A stretch of 64,000 nt of DNA from Kineobactrum salinum (GTDB taxonomy: Bacteria; Pseudomonadota; Gammaproteobacteria; Pseudomonadales; Halieaceae). Location: contig NZ_CP048711.1 in the NCBI RefSeq assembly GCF_010669285.1, positions 3,038,001 to 3,102,000 on the forward strand, written 5' to 3'. The number at the start of each line of letters is the position of its first letter. Within the stretch, counting starts at the first letter, position 1. Made by a program: the position numbers and the translations under genes. Shown here in pieces: positions 1 through 10,081 of this stretch. Under the pieces are notes generated by a model. That model was not told the origin of the DNA, did not search any database, and saw nothing but the letters and a program-made list of their open reading frames with translations.

Positions 1-476
1 TCCTTTTCCAAGGGGATCTACAAGGTAGCGGACCGGGCGGAACTGAAGTCCCGCCTGCAGGAGCTGCTCAGCGATACTGCATTGGTACTGGTGCAGGAGT
101 ACATGTACACAGACTTTGACTGGCGGGTGGGGGTGCTGGCCGGCCGCGCCATTTATGCCTGCCGCTATCACATGGCGCGGGATCACTGGCAGATCTACAA
201 TCACGGTGCCAAGCGGTTCGCTTCCGGTGGCTATGAAACCCTGCCCACCTTTGAGGTGCCCAAGGTGGTGCTGGACGCGGCCCTCAAGGCCAGCCGGGTT
301 GTGGGGAAGGGCTGTACGGCGTCGATATCAAGCAGAAGGGACACCAGGTCTATGTGATGGAGGTCAATGACAACCCCAGCATTGAGCACCGGGTCGAGGA
401 TGCGTATCTGGGCAAGGAGCTGTACATGCTGATCATGGCAGAGTTCTACCAGCGCCTGGAACAGCGGGGCCGCTGA
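1..476 (+). CDS. RimK-like ATP-grasp ligase, C-terminal part, frame broken
   Basis: This is the 3' end of a gene that begins before the window. The reading starts in frame 1 (VLVQEYMYTDFDWRVGVLAG) and passes to frame 3 at about 309-312, where it continues LYGVDIKQ...VMEVNDNPSIEHR to a TGA at 474-476. The DWRVGVL, GVD and EVNDNPS motifs are those of the ATP-grasp domain of RimK-type alpha-L-glutamate ligases; the last two carry metal and nucleotide ligands in the family. Such enzymes join amino acids such as glutamate to proteins or small molecules using ATP. The substrate cannot be read here. The frame change is repaired by one extra G in the G3 run at 309-311, so the gene is probably intact in the cell. 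Confidence 0.72.
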
Positions 477-608
477 TGAAACACAGCTGATAAGCTGCCA
501 CGCAGGATTGGACGTCGCCCTGGCCGCCGGGCTACCCTTGATCGTGCCAGCTGCGGCGGTGGGGGTGATGCGGGCGCGGGGATGGCGGATCATAAGGAGA
601 AACAAGCA

Positions 609-1964
609 GTGAATACACACCAGGCAGATGATCTTGCCAGTTTTCTGGCAGGCGTAGAGCGGCGCAACCCGGGCGAGCCGGAATTCCTCCAGGCGGTCCA
701 GGAAGTGGCAATGCACATCATTCCGTATATCGGGGACAAACCTGTGTATAAGGAGCTGATGATCCTTGAACGGATGACCGAGCCGGACCGGATCGTAACG
801 TTTCGGGTGGTTTGGGAAGACGATCAGGGTAACGTGCGGGTCAACCGCGGTTTCCGGGTTCAGCAAAACAATGCGATCGGACCCTACAAGGGTGGCATTC
901 GCTTCCACCCCTCGGTGAACCAGTCGGTGCTGAAGTTTCTGGCCTTCGAGCAGGTTTTCAAGAACAGCCTGACCGGACTGCCCCTGGGCGGCGGCAAGGG
1001 TGGCGCCGATTTCAACCCCAAGGGCAAGAGCGACCGCGAGGTGATGCGTTTTTGCCAGGCCTTCATGACCGAGCTGAGCAAGCATATTGGTCCCGACACC
1101 GATGTGCCGGCCGGGGACATTGGCGTGGGCGCGCGGGAAGTAGGCTACATGTTTGGCCAGTACAAGAGGCTGCTGAATCGATTCGAGGGCGTACTTACCG
1201 GCAAGGCGCTGGAGTTCGGCGGCAGCCGCATTCGCACCGAGGCCACCGGCTATGGCTGCGTCTACATGATGGAGGAGATGCTGGCGCATCATGGCGAGAG
1301 TATCGAGGGCCGCAGCTGCGTAGTGTCCGGCTCGGGCAATGTGGCGACCTTCTGTGCCGAGAAGTTGATAGAACTCGGCGCCAGGGTATTGACACTGTCT
1401 GATTCCGGCGGCTTTATCTATGACGCCGAGGGCATCACCCGGGACAAACTGCAGTGGGTGATGGAACTCAAGAATAAACGCCGCGGGCGCATCGAGGAGT
1501 ATGTGGGGGAATTCGGTGGCGAGTTCTTTGCAAACGAGCGCCCCTGGGGTGTGCCATGTGAGCTGGCGTTTCCCTGTGCCACCCAGAACGAGATCGAGGC
1601 GGCGGATGCGGAAAAGCTGATCGCCAACAATTGCCGTGGCATTGCCGAGGGAGCCAACATGCCGGCGACGCCCGAGGCCATCCATGTTATCCAGGCCAGA
1701 AATTCCCTGCTGCACGCCCCATCCAAGGCGGCCAACGCCGGCGGCGTCGCGGTGTCCGGTCTGGAAATGAGTCAGAACAGCTTGCGCATGCAATGGACCC
1801 GCGAAGAGGTGGATCAGCATCTGCGCAAGATCATCCGCGCCATCCACGACCAGTGCGTGGAATTTGGTACTGCAGCGGACGGCCATATCGATTACTTCAA
1901 GGGTGCCAATATTGCGGGCTTCAACAAGGTCGCATCGGCGATGATTGCCTACGGCGTCATGTAG
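609..1964 (+). CDS. gdhA: NADP-type glutamate dehydrogenase
   Basis: It catalyses reductive amination of 2-oxoglutarate to glutamate (ammonium assimilation) or the reverse, in the cytoplasm as a hexamer. The 451-residue product matches the length and whole course of the E. coli GdhA type. It has the substrate-site stretch GPYKGGIRFHPSVN, the glycine-rich PLGGGKGG with its catalytic lysine, DVPAGDIGVG, and the Rossmann turn SGSGNVA. The GTG at 609 is chosen because AAGGAGA (594-600) lies eight bases upstream and the N-terminus then aligns with the family; an in-frame ATG at 582 would add nine residues. It stands alone, 132 bp after the ATP-grasp gene. The GC-rich hairpin after its stop may end transcription. 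Confidence 0.95.
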   Translation: MNTHQADDLASFLAGVERRNPGEPEFLQAVQEVAMHIIPYIGDKPVYKELMILERMTEPDRIVTFRVVWEDDQGNVRVNRGFRVQQNNAIGPYKGGIRFHPSVNQSVLKFLAFEQVFKNSLTGLPLGGGKGGADFNPKGKSDREVMRFCQAFMTELSKHIGPDTDVPAGDIGVGAREVGYMFGQYKRLLNRFEGVLTGKALEFGGSRIRTEATGYGCVYMMEEMLAHHGESIEGRSCVVSGSGNVATFCAEKLIELGARVLTLSDSGGFIYDAEGITRDKLQWVMELKNKRRGRIEEYVGEFGGEFFANERPWGVPCELAFPCATQNEIEAADAEKLIANNCRGIAEGANMPATPEAIHVIQARNSLLHAPSKAANAGGVAVSGLEMSQNSLRMQWTREEVDQHLRKIIRAIHDQCVEFGTAADGHIDYFKGANIAGFNKVASAMIAYGVM

Positions 1965-1992
1965 CCGGACGTCCCGCCCCGGTGCGCAGCTG

Positions 1993-2011
1993 CCGGGGCT
2001 GCCCTCCCCGG
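1993..2011 (+). terminator. possible terminator hairpin after gdhA
   Basis: A 6-bp stem CCGGGG/CCCCGG with a 7-base loop lies 28 bp after the gdhA stop and is followed by a moderately T-rich stretch (TTGTCCTGTT). It has no true T-run, so this is a weak call. Confidence 0.3.
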
Positions 2012-2184
2012 TTGTCCTGTTGGCCATGATCGTGCGGGAGGAACGGTTTTAGCGTTGTGCAGGATTGGCTCCCTGCCACTGAGGTCTGGGTCACACTTTC
2101 GGCTGGGTATTGTTTGCCAAGCCCTATCCTGCATGCTTATATGCAGATGTATTGACCTTCATCACTGGATACAGGCTTGCTTTT

Positions 2185-5100
2185 ATGCCCACAGTCGCGA
2201 GGCACTGGATCGCCGGTATCCTGCCATTCACGCTGGCGGGCCTGGTAATTACGGGCGGACTCGCGGCGACGTTGCTGCTGTGGGATCACGAGCGCAAGCG
2301 CGAGCGGGAACTGGTCGAAGCCGCGTTTGCCGTCGAAGTTGGGCAGGTGGTCACGAACCTGGTGGGCAAGCTCAATGCCTATACCGTGGTGATGCGGGGC
2401 CTGCAGGGTTTCTTCCAGGGCTCGGATGAGGTCAGCTATATTGAATTCCTGCGCTATATCCGGGCGCTGGATGTGACTTCGGAGCTCGCCGGTGTTCAGG
2501 GGCTGGGCTGGGTGGTGCCGGTGACGCGCGGGCAGTTGCCACAACATCTGGCTGCCATACGGGCGCAATTGCCGGTACCCTACGAAATTCATCCTGCTTC
2601 GCAGCGTGAGTTGCTCGCCCCGATCATCTATTTGGAGCCACTGGCGGAGGAGAATCTCAATGCCGTTGGTTTTGATGTGTTCTCAAATCCCGTGGCCCGG
2701 GCTGCCGCCGAGCAGGCCCGCGATAGCGGGGAAATGGTGATAACCGGCGCGCTGTCGCTGGTACAGGACATTGACAGTTCCCCCTCGCCATCCTTTGTCA
2801 TGTATCTGCCGGTCTATCGCAGCGGGAGGATTCCCGCGACAGTGGCCGGGCGCCGCGAGGCACTTCTTGGCTGGGTCGATGTGCCGTTCCGCATGGCCGA
2901 CCTGCTTGCCAGCCTGCGGGCGGAAATCGACCCGGACATCGGTCTGGAAGTGCGCGACGGGGCGCCCGGTGAAGCTGCCGGCCTGCTCTATTCCACTGAC
3001 ATGGAGCGCCAGCAGTCACGCAGCGCAGAGGGCGAGCTGGAAACGCAGCTAGAGATCGAGATCGGCGGGCGCAGCTGGACACTCTCGCTGTTCACGGTGC
3101 CGGGCGTTTACCGCGGCGAGACGCTGCCCGCTCGCTCGTCGTTGATGCTGCCTGCCGGCAGCTCCCTCAGTCTCGCTCTGGGCCTGCTGGTTTTTGTCAT
3201 CGCCAAGAGCCGGGATCGCAGCGAGCGCAGGGCGGTACGGCTGGGGCATTTGTATCATGCCCAGAGTGAGATCAACCAGGCCATCGTGCGGATGGATCGG
3301 GAAGAGGAGCTGCTGCCGCTGGTCTGCCGCATGGCGGTGCAATACGGCGGCATGACGATGGCCTGGGTAGGAAAAATCGATGCCGATACCGGCCGGGTGG
3401 TGTGCATGGCCAGCTTCGGAGAGGGTACTGACTACATCCAGCCGGACATAGTCCTGACTGAGGCCGAAGAACCGGGACCGGTCGAGATCGCCTTGCAGGA
3501 AAACCGGCCGGTGATCATCAACGATTATCTGGCCGCGACAACAACCCCCTCCCGCCAGCAGTCGGCGCGGGAATACGGCTGGCGCTCGGCCGCGGCAATC
3601 CCGCTGCAACGCGGTGGCAAGGCCTTCGCGGTGCTCAAGGTTTACCATTGCAGGGCGGGCGCCTTCGACGACGATGTCACCAACCTGCTGCTGGACATGG
3701 CCGGCGACATCAGTTTCTCGCTGGACAACTTTGACCGTGAGGCCCAACGTATCGACTATGAGCAGGCCCTCAAGGAGAACGAAACCATGCTCTCCACCAT
3801 TATGGAGAGTATCGGCGCCTGTATCTACCTGAAGGATGTCGAAGGACGCTACCTGTTTGCCAACCAGCAGGTGCTGGACCTGTGGGGAGTGAGCAAGGAG
3901 AAGGTGGTCGGGGCCAGCGACGACGAGTTCTTCGACTCCGTGACGGCCGCGCTGGTGCGGGAAAATGACCGCCGGGTGCTGGAAAACGGTGAAGTCGTGG
4001 AAGCGGAGGAGGTGGACACGGTACGGGAAACCGGTATCACGCGCACCTTCTGGTCAGTCAAGATTCCGATGCGCAAGGCAGATGGCACGCTCTATGGATT
4101 GTGTGGTATTTCCACGGATATTACCGAGCGCAAGCACAACCTGGAGCGTATCCGCTTCCTCAGTAATTACGATACCCTCACCGGCTTGCCCAATCGCGAC
4201 CTGCTGCGGGACAAGGCGCGATTTGCGCTGGAGACGGCCAAGGCACAGGACAGTCAGGTCGCGTTGCTGTGCATCGATCTCGACCGCTTCAAATTGATCA
4301 ATGATTCCCTGGGCCTGCTGGTCGGCGACCTGGTATTGAAGGCCGTGGCGCAGCGCCTGACCCGGCAGCTGCATCTGGATGCCACCCTGTGCCGCATCGG
4401 GGGCGATGAATTATTCCTGCTGCTGCCGAACCATAACCAGGAGGAGGCGGAGGCGGTTGCGCTGCGATTGCTGGAATTGATTGCCGAGCCACTGGAAGTG
4501 AAGCGGCACCGGCTGTCACTGACCGCCAGTATTGGCGTGGCCGTGTATCCTCGGCACGGCCGCGATTTCGAGCAGCTGACCCAGGCGGCGGACGCAGCAC
4601 TGTTCAAGGCCAAGCAGTCCGGCAGGAACAATTTCAAGGTCTTTGCAGAGCTGATGCGGGCCCAGGCCGATGAAATCCTGTTGATAGAGCATGAGTTGCG
4701 CGATGCCCTGGCCAACGAGCATCTCAGCCTCTACTACCAGCCCCAGATCAGCATGCAGACGGGCGCGGTTACGGGTGTGGAGGCACTGCTGCGGTGGCAG
4801 CATCCGGAAATTGGTTTTATCTCTCCCTCGCGTTTTATCCCGGTCGCAGAGGAAAGTGGCTTGATTCTGGAATTGGGCAGCTGGGTGCTGCGTACTGCCG
4901 CACGGCAACAGGCGCTGTGGTGCAGCACCGGTGTACCGGTGGCCTCGATGGCAGTCAATCTCTCCGCCGGGCAGGTTTACAAGGATGGTTTTGCCGAGAT
5001 GGTGGCCGGCGTGCTGGAACAGAATCAGCTGCCGCCGGCGATGCTGGACCTGGAGCTGACGGAGCGCATTGCGATGGAGCATTCCAGCAAGACGCTGACC

Positions 5101-5469
5101 ACCCTCACCGAGCTGCAGGAGCTGGGGGTGACGCTGTCCATCGATGATTTTGGAACCGGATACTCATCGCTGAGCTATCTCAAGCGCTACCCCATCAACA
5201 AGCTGAAAATCGACAAGTCCTTTGTGGATGGCGTAGGCGACGATCCGGAAGATCAGGCCATAGTGCTTGCGATTATTGGCATTGCCCGTGCCCTGGGGTT
5301 CAGAACAGTGGCCGAAGGGGTCGAGACTGCCGCGCAATGGCAGTTCCTGCACGATCACGGCTGCGACGAGTACCAGGGCTATTATTTCAGCCGGGCGCTG
5401 CCGGTTCAGGAACTGGAAGCGCTGCTGCGCGCTCAGCCGCCAGCAGACAGCGTGGTGAGCAACAGGTAG
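2185..5469 (+). CDS. CHASE-GAF-PAS-GGDEF-EAL c-di-GMP signalling protein
   Basis: This is a membrane-bound protein of 1094 residues that probably makes or breaks cyclic di-GMP. The order is: transmembrane helix near 10-32, CHASE-type periplasmic sensor (about 55-300), second helix (about 320-342), GAF (365-512), PAS (535-648), GGDEF (660-822) and EAL (838-1082). The EAL domain is complete by eye: VEALLRW, ELTER, DDFGTGYSS, KIDKSF and EGVET. The diguanylate cyclase signature reads GGDEL instead of GGDEF, so phosphodiesterase activity may dominate. The ATG at 2185 directly precedes the first helix; a TTG 75 bases upstream would add 25 residues. Its 3' end overlaps the convergent exchanger gene by 37 bp. 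Confidence 0.92.
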   Translation: MPTVARHWIAGILPFTLAGLVITGGLAATLLLWDHERKRERELVEAAFAVEVGQVVTNLVGKLNAYTVVMRGLQGFFQGSDEVSYIEFLRYIRALDVTSELAGVQGLGWVVPVTRGQLPQHLAAIRAQLPVPYEIHPASQRELLAPIIYLEPLAEENLNAVGFDVFSNPVARAAAEQARDSGEMVITGALSLVQDIDSSPSPSFVMYLPVYRSGRIPATVAGRREALLGWVDVPFRMADLLASLRAEIDPDIGLEVRDGAPGEAAGLLYSTDMERQQSRSAEGELETQLEIEIGGRSWTLSLFTVPGVYRGETLPARSSLMLPAGSSLSLALGLLVFVIAKSRDRSERRAVRLGHLYHAQSEINQAIVRMDREEELLPLVCRMAVQYGGMTMAWVGKIDADTGRVVCMASFGEGTDYIQPDIVLTEAEEPGPVEIALQENRPVIINDYLAATTTPSRQQSAREYGWRSAAAIPLQRGGKAFAVLKVYHCRAGAFDDDVTNLLLDMAGDISFSLDNFDREAQRIDYEQALKENETMLSTIMESIGACIYLKDVEGRYLFANQQVLDLWGVSKEKVVGASDDEFFDSVTAALVRENDRRVLENGEVVEAEEVDTVRETGITRTFWSVKIPMRKADGTLYGLCGISTDITERKHNLERIRFLSNYDTLTGLPNRDLLRDKARFALETAKAQDSQVALLCIDLDRFKLINDSLGLLVGDLVLKAVAQRLTRQLHLDATLCRIGGDELFLLLPNHNQEEAEAVALRLLELIAEPLEVKRHRLSLTASIGVAVYPRHGRDFEQLTQAADAALFKAKQSGRNNFKVFAELMRAQADEILLIEHELRDALANEHLSLYYQPQISMQTGAVTGVEALLRWQHPEIGFISPSRFIPVAEESGLILELGSWVLRTAARQQALWCSTGVPVASMAVNLSAGQVYKDGFAEMVAGVLEQNQLPPAMLDLELTERIAMEHSSKTLTTLTELQELGVTLSIDDFGTGYSSLSYLKRYPINKLKIDKSFVDGVGDDPEDQAIVLAIIGIARALGFRTVAEGVETAAQWQFLHDHGCDEYQGYYFSRALPVQELEALLRAQPPADSVVSNR

Positions 5470-6407
5470 CTGGTGTAGCCCAGGAAACAGGCTATCAGGA
5501 ACCCTCCCTCCCACCGGTTGATGCGGCCCGGTGCACGACGCCGGTAGCCGAACAGGCACAGCAGCAGGGTCAGTGCCGCCATTGTCAATACATCCCGCGA
5601 CAGCACTTCCGGGCCCACCGACATCGGATGTATCACCCCGGCGATGCCCACGACTGCCAGGGTATTGAACAGGTTGGAGCCGAGGATGTTGCCCAGCGCG
5701 ATGTCGTGTTCACCCTTGCGGGTGGCGGCTATGGAGGAGGCCAGTTCCGGCAGGGAAGTACCGATAGCAACGACGGTCAGGCCGATGACAAGATCACTGA
5801 CGCCCAAACCGGTCGCAATCTCCACCGCGCCCCACACCAGAATGCGTGAACCCGCGATCAGTAGCAGCAGGCCCACCAGCAGCCAGCTAACCGCGTGTTT
5901 GATCGGCATATGAGTGCTACTCAATTGCTGGTCAATCTCGGTGCCCAGGGTGTCGGCTCTGCCCCGCAAACCCTGCCACACAGTCCAGCCCATCAATGCT
6001 GCGAACACACCCAGCAATACCAGCGCCTCAGCGCGTGACAGATGGCCATCAACCAGCTGCCAGGCGGCCAGCGCCGTGACCGCCAGCAGCACCGGCAGTT
6101 CCTTGCGCAATACCTGGGAATGCACCGCGATGGGACTGAGCAGGGCGGTCAGGCCCAGGATCAGCGCGATATTGGTGATGTTGGAGCCGAAGGCATTGCC
6201 CAGCGCGAGCCCCGGATTGCCCTGCGAGGCCGCCAGCGCCGACACCACCATCTCCGGCGCCGAGGTGCCGAAGCCGATGATGATCATTCCTATCAGTAGC
6301 GGCGGCACGCCAAAGTGGCGCGCGGTCGCGGCGGAGCCCTCCACGAAACGATCGGCGCTCCAGACCAGCAGCGCCAGGCCAAAGACAATTGCCAATCCGG
6401 CGATCAT
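5433..6407 (-). CDS. Na+/Ca2+ exchanger family protein (YrbG-like)
   Basis: An inner-membrane antiporter of the CaCA superfamily, 324 residues with about ten hydrophobic helices. The two inverted alpha repeats are clear: GFGTSAPEMVVS followed by GNAFGSNITNI in the first half, and AIGTSLPELASS followed by GNILGSNLFN in the second. In this family the acidic residues of these repeats bind the cation. The ATG at 6407 is preferred because it gives the family N-terminus and has GGGAG upstream; the frame is open for 30 more codons. The stop lies inside the 3' end of the convergent GGDEF-EAL gene. Substrate (Ca2+ or another cation) is inferred from the family. Confidence 0.9.
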   Translation of the reverse strand: MIAGLAIVFGLALLVWSADRFVEGSAATARHFGVPPLLIGMIIIGFGTSAPEMVVSALAASQGNPGLALGNAFGSNITNIALILGLTALLSPIAVHSQVLRKELPVLLAVTALAAWQLVDGHLSRAEALVLLGVFAALMGWTVWQGLRGRADTLGTEIDQQLSSTHMPIKHAVSWLLVGLLLLIAGSRILVWGAVEIATGLGVSDLVIGLTVVAIGTSLPELASSIAATRKGEHDIALGNILGSNLFNTLAVVGIAGVIHPMSVGPEVLSRDVLTMAALTLLLCLFGYRRRAPGRINRWEGGFLIACFLGYTSYLLLTTLSAGG

Positions 6408-6550
6408 GTGCGCTGTGGCTCCCGTTATTGTGAGGTGAAAGGCCCGGTTTACGGTGCCGGGGCCGATGGCCAGGTGCTGGCGCAGGCAGTAAACCAAGAT
6501 ACCGGGATGGAATCAATAGGACCTATGTCAACACGCCGGACAGCGTGTGG

Positions 6551-6580
6551 TTGACATTCCCTCGGGGGTTATGGATTCTA
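6551..6580 (+). promoter_or_regulatory. possible sigma70 promoter for the HlyIII-like gene
   Basis: A perfect -35 hexamer TTGACA (6551-6556) sits in the divergent gap about 110 bp before the HlyIII-like start. The -10 is poor (GATTCT at 17-bp spacing), so only the -35 is convincing. Confidence 0.3.
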
Positions 6581-6668
6581 GGTTTTCGCGCACTTTGAGT
6601 GCTGCCACTGTTCACTGTCAAAGGATCATCAGGGAGAGGGAACGGGCATCTTTCCCGCCCGAATTCGA

Positions 6669-7297
6669 ATGTACTACGGTGAAAGACTCAACAGCATCAG
6701 CCACCTGGTGGGCGGCGTACTGGCATTGGTGGCGCTGGGCGCACTGCTGACTGTCGCAATCCAGAGCAACAGGCCGGTGATGATTGCCTCGTTCGCTGTC
6801 TACGGACTGACACTTGTTCTGCTGTACACCATGTCGACCCTCTATCACAGCCTGAGACCGCCGGCACTGAAGCGGATCTTCAAGCTGCTGGACCATATCT
6901 CCATCTATTTGCTCATTGCCGGGACCTATACCCCCTTATGCTGGTCAGCATGGAGGGCCGCAGTGCGTTGTTGATACTGCTGCTGGTCTGGTCACTGGCA
7001 ATTCTTGGAATTCTGTCGGAGTGCTTGCTGTCGGGCCGCAGCGTCAAGGTGGGCCAGCTGGTGATCTATCTGGGCATGGGCTGGGCCTGTTCCCTGGATT
7101 TCCCCAGTCTGCGGGCGAGTTTGCCAGAGGCGGGATTCTGGTGGCTGGTCGCAGGCGGCATCGCCTATACCACGGGGGTGCTGTTCTATGTGCTGGATCA
7201 GCAAAAGCGCCTCCATCACGCTCATGGGATCTGGCATTTTTTCGTACTGGTGGGCTCAGCCTGTCATGTCATTGCAGTACTTGGCTATGTCCGCTGA
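6669..7297 (+). CDS. HlyIII/PAQR-family membrane protein, frame broken
   Basis: A multi-span membrane protein of the hemolysin III (YqfA-like) family. The first part contains GERLNSISHLVGG, STLYHS and LLDHISIYLLIAGTYTP; the second, in another frame, runs from MLVSMEG to HAHGIWHFFVLVGSACH. The serine and histidines in STLYHS, LLDH and HAHGIWH are the conserved polar set thought to bind metal in the PAQR superfamily. Joining the parts restores about 210 residues, the normal family length. The break falls in the C5 run 6931-6935, and one extra C gives TPLMLVS in frame. The cellular role of bacterial members is poorly known. The gene is convergent with the hybrid kinase gene 26 bp away. Confidence 0.82.
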
Positions 7298-7323
7298 GGT
7301 TGGCTGCCCATCTGACCGTCCAG

Positions 7324-9629
7324 CTAGGCGGCGAGAATCCTGGCCAGTGCCTGGCGCGAGGCCGGCTTGACCAGCCAGGTGTCGATCGTGGCATCGGCAC
7401 TGTGCGCCTGACTGCTGCCACTGATGATCACCACTGAGCGGCGGGTCCGGCCCAGCTGTTGATCGTGTTCCCTGATCCGTCGCGCCAGAACCAGGCCGTG
7501 AGTGTCTTCAAGTTGCTGGTCCAGGAAAACCACCTCGGGATCAAAACTGCGGAGCACGGGCTCCAGCGCACTGCGACCATCCAGCTCCCGGGTTTCACAG
7601 CCCAGGCTCTCCAGCGCTACTCGAATGCCGAGCCGGGCAAAGCGATCGTCATCCACAATCAGCACCCGGGCCCCGGGGGCCACCGTTGCTGCGGAGTTGC
7701 GCCGGTCGCGGGCGGCCACTGCCGGCGCCGCCCGGCGCAGCGGCAGCTTCATTTCGAAGCAAGCACCGTGTGGCTGCAGGTTGCGCGCGCTGATGCCGCC
7801 CCCATGGCTTTTGCGATGCGGGCGCTGATGGCCAGCCCCAGGCCGCTGCCGCGGGTAGTATCCGCGTTTTCCCCGCGGACGTAGGGATCGAACAGGCTGT
7901 CATCCAGCGTGGTCAATCCCGGACCATCATCTTCGACCGCAAAGTGCAGCTGATCCTGCGCCGGATTCAGTTTCGCCACCAATCTGATCTGATTGGCGCC
8001 GTGGGTCGCGGCGTTGATCACCAGGTTTAGCAATACCTGCAGCAGACGCTCTCCGTCGATCAGAACCCACTCGGGCAGGGTGGGTTCACTGTAGACCAGC
8101 AGTTTTTGTCCTTCGGCGCCAAGGAATCCCCGCGACAGCAATGCCAGTTGCTCCAGCAAGTCGGGCAGGCGGCAGAGGCTGTCGTGCTGGGGGCGCAGGC
8201 GGCCCTGCTCCAACAGCGCGAGATCCAGATAGTCATTGGCGAGATGACCGATCATGCGCGCGGCGCCAAGCGCGGCAAGATGATCGGGGTCTTCGGCCTT
8301 CTCCGGATCCGTCGCTGTCTGGCTTTCCAGCAGGCCGATGAGGCCCTGTGCGGGATTGCGGATCTCGTGGCTGGTGTTGGCCAGCAGGTGGATCCTGGCC
8401 TGCTGCAACTCCTGCTCCGCGCTGCGCTGGGCCCGCAACCGCTTGTTGCGAAACCACAGTATATTGGTGACGACCAACAGCAGCAGGATGCCGGCGGCCA
8501 GCCAACCCAGGCGTGCGTTCTGTTCGGCGAGATTGGCTCGCAGCGATTCCTGTTCCTCCGCCAGCTGGGCCAGTTGCGCCAGTCGCTGCTCGGTGCGAAA
8601 CGCGGCATCGTGTGCTTGCAGGGTGGCGCTGTGACGCCGTTCGTTGGTCTGTCTCACCAGCGCCAGCGCCTGTTGCTGCTGCTTGAGCGCAAGCTCGAAC
8701 TGGCCGGCGCTCTGGTGGCATGCAGCCCAGCGTTCATGCAAGCGGTTGAGATCGCCGACCCGGTCCGATTGCCGGAACAGATCGGCCGCTCTGGCATAGG
8801 AGGCCAGGGCTTCCTGATACTCGCCCGCGTCGCAGCGAATGTGGGCCAACTGTTCAGTGGCGAAAGCTTCCATGTAGCGGCTTCCATCCCTCCGGGCCGA
8901 CTCGATGACCTGCTGTGCCCGCTCGGCGTTGTCTTCACCGGTGGTACCGGCGAGCGTGATGGAGGCGATGGCCAGCGTCTTGTTGATGTCCGGCGGCAGT
9001 TCGCTGGATGGGACTTGCAGCGCCTCTTCGATATGGGCTGCCGCGGTCTCGGCGTCGCCCGCGGTCCAGGCTATCAGGCCGAGATTGCTCAACAGGCGCA
9101 CCGAACTCACCAGGTCGCCACGCTGGCGCGCCAGGGCCAGTCCCTGGTTGGCAAAGTCCCTGGCTTCCTCCAGTTGCCGCGCCCCGACGTAGGAGGAGGC
9201 CAGTGAAGTCAGTGCCCTGACTTCCTGTTCCTGGTCACCCATCATGCGCGCCCGTTGCAGCGCGTCGAGCAGGATGGGCGCTGCCTCGGCATTGCGCTCC
9301 AGTTGCAACAGCACGGCAGCGTAGGTGATGTCGGTCGCCAGTTGCAGCGCCGGATCACCACTTTGCCGGGCGCTGCGGCGGGCCTGTTGGGCGTGGGTCA
9401 GGGCCTCCGGCCACAGACTCAGGGTCATCATGTGCTGCGCCATGTCCTGCTGGGCCCGGGCCCCTGCCAGACTGTCATCGGCGGCTTCCGCGGCCGCGTT
9501 CAGGCGTGCGATCTGCTGCTCGTAGGTGCTGCCGTCAGCCTCCGTGGAGGCCGGTTGCGCGACTACAGGGCAGGTCAACACCAGAGTCAGCGCCACCAGC
9601 ATTGAGGCTGCGGGCGGGCTGCGCTTCAC
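7324..9629 (-). CDS. TPR-sensor hybrid histidine kinase, frame broken
   Basis: A hybrid sensor kinase of about 768 residues. A signal sequence (SMLVALTLVLTCPVVAQ) is followed by a periplasmic TPR-like helical region, a coiled coil and a transmembrane segment (GWLAAGILLLLVVTNILW, near residue 375). A HisKA domain with NTSHEIRNP, an ATPase domain (NLVINA, DDGPG, GSGLGLAI) and a C-terminal receiver with phosphorylatable D in VVFLDQQ and K in WLVKPA follow. Kinase and receiver lie in different frames; one extra base in the C5 run 7799-7803 joins them as AKAMGGGISARN. The GTG at 9629 overlaps the Hpt stop (GTGA) with GGAGG seven bases upstream, which indicates translational coupling. Phosphate flow is likely H to D here, then the Hpt protein, then the OmpR-type regulator. 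Confidence 0.88.
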
Positions 9630-10081
9630 AGGCTGTCCTCCAGCCACTGGTGGTAGGTTGCAATGGTGTCAGCGATGGTTGTTCGCAGTGCTGCCAAAGA
9701 CTGTGTTACAGCAGGCTCCACTGGCCCGTGGCTGAGCCCCGTCGCCAACGTCTCTGCCAGCGCCCGCAGGCGCGGGGCTCCAAGGCTGCCGGCACTGCCC
9801 GCTATGCGATGCACCGTCAGGGCAAGAGTCCTGTGGTCAGGGGCCCGTTCGCAGGCGGCCAGATATTCCTCCATGCATTCTGCAAACAGCGCAATCAGCT
9901 GTTGCGGCAGTTCAGGCCGCACCGCGGCGAGTTCGCTGATCTCCGCCAGATGTTCGGGATTCAGTAGTAAGTCCTCGTCCCGCGCTGCCGGGTTGTCGGC
10001 ATGTGGCAGCTCATGCCTGCCCGCATCCCCGGCCTCCCGCCCTGGGCAGGGAGCATCTGTCTGGACACCGTCACTCCTCAT
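9626..10081 (-). CDS. Hpt phosphotransfer protein
   Basis: A small cytoplasmic phosphotransfer protein of 151 residues. After a low-complexity N-terminus, the helical bundle carries the motif TVHRIAGSAGSLGA, in which the histidine of HRIAGSAG is the expected phosphate carrier. It lies between the response regulator (11-bp overlap, ATG inside the end of the regulator) and the hybrid kinase (4-bp overlap). The three genes therefore form one tightly coupled phosphorelay operon. The Hpt most likely moves phosphate from the kinase's receiver to the separate regulator. Confidence 0.88.
   Translation of the reverse strand: MRSDGVQTDAPCPGREAGDAGRHELPHADNPAARDEDLLLNPEHLAEISELAAVRPELPQQLIALFAECMEEYLAACERAPDHRTLALTVHRIAGSAGSLGAPRLRALAETLATGLSHGPVEPAVTQSLAALRTTIADTIATYHQWLEDSL

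Noticed and set aside
231-2027. A 598-codon open frame antisense to gdhA
   Set aside because: It is a shadow of high G+C codon use: no ribosome site, no family resemblance, and gdhA on the other strand is certain.
7749-9647. Separate kinase and stand-alone receiver genes
   Set aside because: The kinase's ATPase C-terminus continues in the receiver's frame (GGGISARN...GACFEMKLPL) after a one-base repair, so this is one hybrid kinase.
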